Below, piece after piece: positions 57,148 through 64,000 of a DNA stretch of 64,000 nt. Under the pieces are notes generated by a model, which saw only the letters and a program-made list of their open reading frames with translations, was not told the origin of the DNA and made no database searches. Location: NCBI GenBank assembly GCA_902805475.1, contig CADCSX010000002.1, positions 2,232,001 to 2,296,000 of the forward strand. The letters run 5' to 3'. Both the position numbers and the translations under genes were made by a program. The DNA comes from Entonaema liquescens (taxonomy: Eukaryota; Ascomycota; Sordariomycetes; Xylariales; Xylariaceae). The number at the start of each line of letters is the position of its first letter. Position 1 is the first letter of the stretch.

Positions 57148-58649
57148 TTATTTCCTAATGGAGATATAGTAGTCGCCTTCCGCAGCGGCCCAACTGACCC
57201 AGTTCTCGTGGTAGCGGTAATGTTGGACGTCGAGGATACTATTTGCGACATCGTTAATAGCTGTCTTGTTTTCGTGGACGAAGGACTTTAGCGATATAAT
57301 CTTGCAGCCCTTCTTCAGATCCAGAAACATGTTAATAAGAGCGTCGTTAAGAGTAGAAGTGAAGGCCTTGTTGTTGACGAGTATTACGTCTGCTTCCTTC
57401 AACTTGTCCAATATCTTAGCGTTGGTGCGGAAATCGCCCCTCTCAAGATGAACTCGCCCATGCGCAACGCCCCAGAGGTGGCACCTTGCTCTGAACTCTT
57501 TCTCCTGAGCTTCAGCGAGGTTGCAGGCGTTCTCCATCATCTCGCAACCGTAACTTCGACAGCCGATTTCGAGGGCCGCTTGAAGGACAACATTACCTAC
57601 CCCAGAACCAAGATCTATAAAGACTTGGTCGGAAGTCATTTTCGTCTGCTCAACGAGTAGCTTCGTGATAAAAGGATGCAGTAACTCCCCGTAGACGTTA
57701 TCGCTTCCCATTTCGTACTTCGTGAGCATCTCTACCTTTGGCGCCACCGTACGGTCGTATACTTGTGTAAGGATGAAAGACACCAGACTGGGCGGAAGAT
57801 GGTGTAGTTGTTCTATGTTTTTTGCTATCGTACCATTCTCGACCAATTCTAATAGTTTGTCGTTGTAGTTTTTAAGTGCCGTTCTGAATACTGGTACATC
57901 TCTATATTTCTCGCTTATCGCGCGTTCCATCTGTCTTTTGAAGCTTGCGTTGTGATCGATGAACGGTTTTGCTTCGTCATCGGTGAGATATGTCTCCGCC
58001 ACATGTTCTATAACTGAGAGGATGTCTTTGACAGCGTCGATCTTATCTTTCTGCCATACTAGCTCATATCTTGTTTTATGTCAGTGTGCCCTGTAATAGC
58101 TTTCGAGTTGATAATCTTACCTCTCGCGCTTACACCGCGACGGGTATTGTAGCTCTATTGCGACCTCTTCAGGCTTCGCGCCGGGAATGGGCGGACATTT
58201 CGTGGCTACTGACGCAATATCGGCGGCATGAATAATACGTGGGTCTCTGATCTCATCGCTGAATGCCTTCTTATGGCGCAGCTTGCGATTTAGATCCACT
58301 GACCTTGATTCGCTACGGCGTAGTCGCTTTCGGAAAGGATCGCTATCGTCATCTTCCGACTCCGAATCGTTTCCGAAGGCGGGGGAGTCTCGAGGGGTAC
58401 TAGTTACGGCTTTGCGCTTCCTCACGATGGGGCGCTTCTCGTCGGAAGAGGAAGGATACGGCGACGCGCTTTTAGGTCGTGAGAGGCGCGCATTTGGTGA
58501 GAGGCGGGGTGACGCGGAGTACTGCTTTGAAGACGCGCGCGGGGATTCACAGTAAGGCTGGGCCTCGGCTTGGTGGGAACGACGACTTTTTCTACTCGAA
58601 TCTCCTGAGGTGCGGCCTTTAACCTAGATTTTTGATTGAAGATGCCCAT
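57148..58649 (-). CDS. dot1: histone H3-K79 methyltransferase Dot1 with apparent one-base deletion
   Basis: Nuclear SAM-dependent enzyme that methylates H3 Lys79. Exon 1 58649-58121, intron 58120-58070, exon 2 58069-57148. The catalytic core is intact in exon 2: VYGELLHPFITKLL, the SAM motif DLGSGVGNVVLQAALEIGC, GCEMMENACNLAE, VNNKAFTSTLNDALINMF, ISLKSFV and a C-terminal WVSWAAAEGDYYI. The N-terminus MGIFNQKSRLKAAPQEIRVEKV is family-like, but the frame breaks near 58541-58548, where GTG AAT CCC CGC should continue into SPRASSKQYSASPRLSP. As given, the frame would stop at 58422. Adding one base makes 484 codons including stop, and no canonical intron of sensible length repairs it. Either a sequencing undercall at the C4 run or a real inactivating mutation. 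It is convergent with Atg16. Confidence 0.88.
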
Positions 58650-60104
58650 GGCTTCTAGGTGCGGCTGTGAGCGGGGGGGGATAATTCTAAAGGGACTGCC
58701 TGTTCGAAGAATGACGATGTACAATATGAATAGAAAATACTGAGAATATTGAGTCTAGATATCTAGGTACGCATTTATGTATATAAAATTGAAATGCGAG
58801 TGAGTGACTAGGCCATGAGAACTAACGCAATGCACAAATGAATGTAGGCATACGCAATCAAGTTCAAAAAGAAAGGCGGCGGAAAAGGAGGGTGTAACGA
58901 GGCAACGAGAACAAGTAGAAAAAAGATGGACTGATTGATTATTCATGGAGATAGGTGAGCCGCCCCCCAGAAGTCCTACACTAGAAAGCCTAGAAAGCCT
59001 AGAAAAGGACAAGGTGCAGGGGGGAGGGTGTACGCCCTGTTAGGTACCTAGGTAGGTACGAATTAAGTATACATAGTAAGGCGGGAACCGGCTCTTGCAA
59101 GTGAATTGCTCAGGTTCTATGTATCTCCACCTTTATCGATAACCTGAACTTTTAATGTTAAGGATCTGAAGGCTCTGCTGAGGGCGGACCACCCGAAAAC
59201 TTGGCGCACTGGTTGCCTTGCATCGGACAATTAAGTACATGCGGTACCTAATCAGTGGTAAGACAACTCCCAGTTCCCCGTCTACTTTCTTTTATGACGG
59301 CTTAGGGTAGTACTAATTACTACTAGGCACGTGCCTCACATAAAGAAATATTATTCTAACTTTCTGACTTCTTTTGGGGATTCGGCTAAGCTCTCCTATA
59401 AACTATATTTATCATATTTACTAATTACATACCATCCGAGTAGAATAATGCTCTCCCTATCCTCTGTCATCCAGGATAGGTAAATACATGTCAAGGCCTC
59501 CAAACTCAATATACTCTCCGTATTCAAATGCTTTCTTTATGCACCTTACGAGCAGCGGAGTGTCCTGCTCCAATTCGTGATAGTACGAATCTCACCCGCG
59601 GGAATGCTCAAAAATATGGTGAAGCAAGGGTGGCAAGCCCTTATCGCTATCAATAACCATTCAACAATGACCTTAACGAAGCGAGGTTGTTAAGCTGTTT
59701 CAACTTTTTGTTGACATTAAAGACACCATGCCTTCAAAGGGCTGGTATATACATACTATTTACTGGAGTAAGTTTCATTGTTGTGATGATTGTGGCCTTG
59801 TCTCGACTTCCTTCAAGGCAAGGCAAAAGGAAGTGTTCCGAGATGATAATGGACAGTCCATACATCGAGCCTAGAATAGGGGGGGATTGTCACCCGGAAT
59901 AGGAAGCGGACCAAGGTCCTTTTGAACCATTGCTTCGGCATTGTTCCTTAGATGTCAAGACGTTAACACAATGATGCTTTATTCTCCCAGTACTAATATG
60001 GGCAGCGTGATATCCGGGGCGGAGGCCGGTGATATTAGTTTTTTCCTACTAACAATTTATCTAATTCTAAAATTACTATAGACCATTTTTTTGAGGTCAT
60101 CATA
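58650..60104. other. divergent promoter spacer
   Basis: No gene supported between Dot1 and the Crh-like gene. G-rich run at 58671-58680; a TAGAAAGCC triplet repeat at about 58983-59005; TAGGTACCTAGGTAGGTAC at 59041 with an exact palindrome at 59045-59054. Confidence 0.5.
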
Positions 60105-63100
60105 ATGTCAAAAAGAGGAATTATTGGTTTCCTTATAGCATTGGGCTTCACGGCCCAATTTGCTAATGGCCAGCTTCAACCTGATTGTAATCCGCTCCAC
60201 GCGAGCTGCCCATCAAAGAAGGCTTGGCCGCAGGAAAATTACTATATCGATTTCACCAAGCAAAAAGGGCCTCCGTCCGACTGGAGTATTGCGAGCTCCG
60301 GGGCCGTCGATTTCACTTCTAATGGAGCCGAACTTTCTTACGCAAAAAAGGGGGACGCGCCGAATATGTGGACCGATTTCTACATGCTTGGCGGTCGATA
60401 CGATGTCGAAATGAAGATTGCTCCGGGCCAAGGTGTAATTAGTAGCGCGTCTTTATGGTCGGATAGCCAGGACGAAATCGATTTCGAATTTTCGGGTAAT
60501 CAGTTTGGCCAGACACCTTTCCCGCCTAAGGACGGAATGTGGGCTCTTGAGACCAACGTCTTCGCACAAGGAAAGATGTGGGACGGAGCAGCTACTTACC
60601 AGAAGGATTCATATAAGCCAGCAGAGCAGTTCCACAAGTATTCAGTAGAGTGGGATGAAGACCACGTAAACTGGTATGTGGATAACAAGGTTGTCCGGAG
60701 TATACAGGCCAAGGATACTCCTAAGGGCTTCTCCTATCCCCAGTCTCCGATGAAGCTTCAACTCGGGGTATGGGGAGGAGGAGACCCCAGCAACAACCAC
60801 TGGACTATCCAATGGGCTGGTGGTGAGGTCGATATGAAAGGTGCTCCTTATACTATGTATGTGAAGAGTGTCAACATTACAAACAAGTATCCCACTTGCC
60901 AGTACAGATATAATGATAAGGTATGTCAATTACTCATAGGTTGTGAATAATTTTACTAATGACTTACAGAGTGGAAAGCAAGCTTCCATCGAGAAGATAG
61001 ATGATGGCTGTACCCCTGATCTGAAACGAAATGCTAAGAGGGACCCTGCTGCCAATGATTATCCTGTCAGTTCCCCAGAGTCGGTAGTCAGCGAAGAAGG
61101 GTCTTCTACTCCTGCCAGTTACGCCACATATGATGCTAGCTCGCCTTCTGCTAGCCAGTTGCCTACTTCATCTTCTTCTCCGTCTTTGGATACATATCCA
61201 ACTAGCTTGTTGTCTAGTAGCAGCGACTTGCCTAGCTCTTCCCCTGTCGAATATCCCACTTACTCGGCTAGCTCGCCTTCAGCTAGTAGTCAGCCGATTT
61301 CTTCGTCCTCGGGATATCCTACGAGCGAGGTAGACACTTCCAGCATCCTATCGTCAAGCTCTGCCACCGGTTATCCTACATATCCAGCCGAGTCGTCATC
61401 TGTTATAGTCTCTTCGTCTTCTTCATCACCCACTGAGACTTTCGAGACCTATTCAGCCTCAAGCGTGCCCTCTGTAAGCATATCATCAGCAAGTGTATCA
61501 TCGGCAAGCGAATCGTTGGCAAGCGAGTCGTCAGCAAGTATATCGTCGGCTAGCAGCTTGAGCACTTCATCCATTGAAGTGTCGTTCTCGTCGACCACTG
61601 ATGGGTATACCAGCCAATCACTAACCGAATCTGGCACTGTTTCGATACAAACATCGTCTGCAACGACTCCTGAAGGATATCCAGTGAGCTCACCGACTAC
61701 TAATAGTGGGTTCTTAAGTAGTTTAAGCTCACTATTCTTGGGCACCAGTAGCAGCGTGTTAACTCAGACCAGCTCTAGTGCATTTACAGAGTCAACTTCT
61801 GCCTCTGAGCTGACTGTATCTAGTGCTTCCCAGGTTGATAGCTCAAGTGTTGATGCGGCCAGCTCCAGCGCTTCTTCAAGCTCGCAAGAATCTGGTTCTA
61901 GTTACCTAGCCTCATCCCCTTCAGTATCGTCTGCTTTAGCATCGTCTGCTTCGGTTTCATTCTCTTCAGTAACCCAATCTGGGTCTTCGAGCGTAGCTAG
62001 TAGCGCTGTTGTCTCTTCGGCGTCTTCCGGAAGTGCCTCTTCGAGCCTGATAATCGGAAGTAGCAGTACTATATCTACAGTGTATTCGTCGACCGTCTAT
62101 ACTATCACATCCTGCGCACCAACTGTAACCGACTGTCCTGTTGGAAAGGTTACTACAGAGTCAATCTCAGTATCAACAACAGCATATCCTGTCAGTAGTC
62201 AGCCAGAAGTATCCCAGTCTATTACATCCAGTACTCTTAGCGAGACTAGTACCGAGACGCAACTCAGCTCATCTGGAACTACATCGTCCGCGACCATCCC
62301 ATCCGTAACTAGCTCATCTGCGAGCATCCCGAGTGGGTCAGTAGTATTGCCCACGACCGAATCAGGCGTTTCATACTTTACTTATCCAACCTCTGGGGGC
62401 CCCTTATTTTCGCAGACACTACCGAGCACGTACAGCGTTAGCAGTGAAATCACTACTTCGGTATTATCAACGGTTTATTCGACGAATGTTGTTACTATCA
62501 CCTCGTGTGCTGCCTCTGTGACAAACTGTCCGGTGGGCCAAGTCAGCACCGAGACGGTTTCCGCGTATACAACTATTTGCCCAGTGACCCAGACTATCCT
62601 TGATGGCACAACTTATGGTATGGTGCAGGGGACCGAGGCTGCTTCTTTGCCGCCGTCATCATCATCGGGTTATCCGGCGAGTTCGTCAGGCTCAACACCA
62701 GTCGAATCGGCGTCATCGTCCAGCCCCGGTAATTCCTATCCTACAAGCAGCGCAATGAGTTCGGCGACAATAAGTTCTCCGGTGCTCGGCTCTAGCAGTA
62801 TCTATTCTACAGTTAGCTCTGAAGTCTCTGTTGGGTCTAGTTCTTCGATTTTCAGTTCTGGTATCATCCAAAGCTCGACAGCATCTGCTCCCGAGAGCAT
62901 TTCGGACGCATCAACTCAGACCTATTCCGCCTCGTCCATTCCGGCTTCGAGCACTGAGACTAGGATGACTACCTCGACAGTCTACTCAACAAACATTTAC
63001 ACTATAACCTCCTGTGCGCCTGGAATTGCGAACTGTCCTGCTCAGTTGGGAAAAGTCACAACGGATCTCGTTTCGCTGTATACGACTGTATGTCCAGTTG

Positions 63101-64000
63101 CTGAGTCGCAGGCTACGATTGATGGGAGCTCTTCGGTGCTTCCAGTTGCTACACAGGCTTCAACACCAGCCCAGACAATCTCCTCATACGCTACCTTAAG
63201 CGACTCCACATTCGCGGGGGCTACTCCCAGTTCAGGCGTATCTGCTTCTGTCCAGTCAAGTGTCGGTCAGGATGTGCTGTCTTATTCAATGTCCACCGAA
63301 TCTGGACTTTTGGTTGAGTCGAGTACTGATCAGGCTGCGTCATCGTACGCAACGTCTGTGCAATCTGAGACACAACCTACATCATATACCACGTCGACTA
63401 TATACTCGACAAATGTTTACACCGTTACTTCTTGTGCCCCAGGCGTAACTAACTGCCCTGCGAAGGGCGCGGTGACAACGGAAATTGTTGCCGTATCTAC
63501 CACGGTCTGTCCTGTGGCGGACAATTCAAAAGACACACCGGGAGCTACTGCATCTGCCGTAGTATCGCAATACACAACCGCCGCCATCACGTTTAGTGAT
63601 ACCGTGAGTGGTTCAGTTATTGTAGTGACGACGACTGTTAGCTTCATTGATACACCTGCGCCTACTTCGAATTACCCAACTCAAGCGGATGGTACTGCAG
63701 GAACTGATGCGATCGCGTCGAGCTCGCCCGGCGTTTATCCCAATATGACCAAGCCAGGCACAACCGTCACACTCGGTAACTACTTCACGACTGTCATTGA
63801 GTACGATACGATCACACCCGGGGTCCCCGCTTCCGTGTCGTCTGGGCCTACCCCTACTAGCTACTACACAGCATCTCAAGCATCCGCGGATGTTCCGAGT
63901 TACCAGATGAGTGAAGCCTCTAGCACTGTAGGGACAGCTATCACCTCTGTTCCGGTTGCTGTCAGCCCAGCCTCAAGGTCAGTTTCTTTGTCTTGCTTTT
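60105..64000 (+). CDS. Crh-type GH16 cell-wall transglycosidase with giant Ser/Thr stalk, 3' end outside window
   Basis: Secreted enzyme of the Crh1/Utr2 family that cross-links chitin to beta-glucan in the wall. Exon 1 60105-60920, 48-bp intron, exon 2 from 60970 to the window edge, open throughout. Residues 1-22 are a signal peptide (GIIGFLIALGFTAQFANG). The GH16 domain covers about 25-270, with catalytic DEIDFEFSG (Glu nucleophile and acid/base spaced as DExDxE) where relatives mostly have DEIDWEW, then HKYSVEWDEDHVNWYVDN and WTIQWAGGEVD. CQYRYND and SIEKIDDGC give the usual disulfide after the domain. Beyond residue about 300 follow more than 980 residues rich in Ser/Thr, far longer than the normal 50-150 residue tail, with four Cys-containing repeats. 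The C-terminus, possibly a GPI signal, is not visible. Confidence 0.88.
61483..61554 (+). repeat. 15-bp coding tandem repeat, about five units (SSASx)
   Basis: Units at 61483, 61498, 61513, 61528 and a partial one at 61543, reading SSASV, SSASE, SLASE, SSASI, SSAS. In frame within the Ser-rich stalk of the Crh-like gene. Unit length is a codon multiple, so copy-number change would keep the frame. Confidence 0.85.
62068..63515 (+). repeat. four degenerate protein repeats TVYSTxVYTITSCAP...CPV
   Basis: Within the stalk of the Crh-like gene the pattern T-[VI]-Y-S-[ST]-x-[VI]-x-T-[IV]-T-S-C-A followed by N/D-C-P about nine residues later and T-E or T-D shortly after occurs four times, starting near 62074, 62464, 62977 and 63394. 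Copies 2 to 4 end in TTxCPV, copy 1 in TTAYPV with the last Cys lost. Spacers are Ser/Thr-rich and 250-400 bp long. Similar Cys modules are common in fungal wall adhesins, where they may form small disulfide knots. Confidence 0.8.

Noticed and set aside
59687..59902. 71-codon frame with a hydrophobic segment upstream of the Crh-like gene
   Set aside because: It starts at TTG, has no ATG before the hydrophobic part and no family resemblance.
1..64000. tRNA, rRNA, CRISPR, insertion sequences, LTR elements
   Set aside because: I looked for B-box-like GTTCGANNC words with a fitting cloverleaf, regular spaced repeats, terminal repeats and transposase or reverse-transcriptase motifs, and found none. 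A tRNA scan by eye is weak, so a missed tRNA is possible.

Overview
The window is nuclear DNA of a filamentous ascomycete, most likely a Sordariomycete-type mould (inference). Genes are cut by short introns of about 49-80 bp with GT...AG ends and CTAAC/CTGAC-like branch points. There are fungal-only families (Zn2Cys6 regulators, RTA1-like proteins, a Crh-type GH16 enzyme). The housekeeping proteins read as ascomycete orthologues. No prokaryotic gene, viral gene, CRISPR array or rRNA is visible, and I recognised no tRNA.

Layout. 1-23 kb is an accessory region: a truncated Zn2Cys6 regulator, a candidate small secreted protein, an RTA1-like membrane protein, a 1,047-residue NRPS-like adenylation-thiolation-reductase enzyme, a fragment of an acyl-protein thioesterase, a hexapeptide-repeat acetyltransferase, a second Zn2Cys6 regulator, a second RTA1-like protein, a secreted NucA/NucB-type nuclease, an unknown small protein, a secreted Diels-Alderase-like (CrtC/lipocalin) protein and a Cys-rich single-pass membrane protein. 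This looks like a small, possibly decaying, secondary-metabolism neighbourhood: core enzyme, tailoring transferase, regulator and membrane proteins together.

25-60 kb is mostly conserved core genes: a G3BP-like NTF2/RRM protein, kinetochore Nnf1, a cytochrome b561-type membrane protein, an Fmp32/DUF1640 mitochondrial protein, splicing factor Cwc21, Cdc123, an Smr-domain protein ending in a CaaX box, a group I G-alpha subunit, a Cys-motif DUF protein, 3-ketodihydrosphingosine reductase Tsc10, Sas10/Utp3, Rae1/Gle2, Atg16 and the H3K79 methyltransferase Dot1. A 5.6 kb stretch at 39.5-45.1 kb holds no gene I can support. The window ends inside a long Ser/Thr-rich Crh-like transglycosidase gene.

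Odd points. Several otherwise good gene models need a one-base insertion to stay in frame (Dot1, two places in the b561 gene, and possibly the second regulator). All are apparent one-base losses, two or three of them at short homopolymers, so base-calling error must be excluded before any is called a pseudogene. The NRPS-like gene lacks AG at the acceptor of its first intron. A perfect 10-bp palindrome, TACCTAGGTA, occurs at least eleven times, always between genes. All gene models were assembled by reading splice sites by eye; none has been checked by alignment or RNA-seq.
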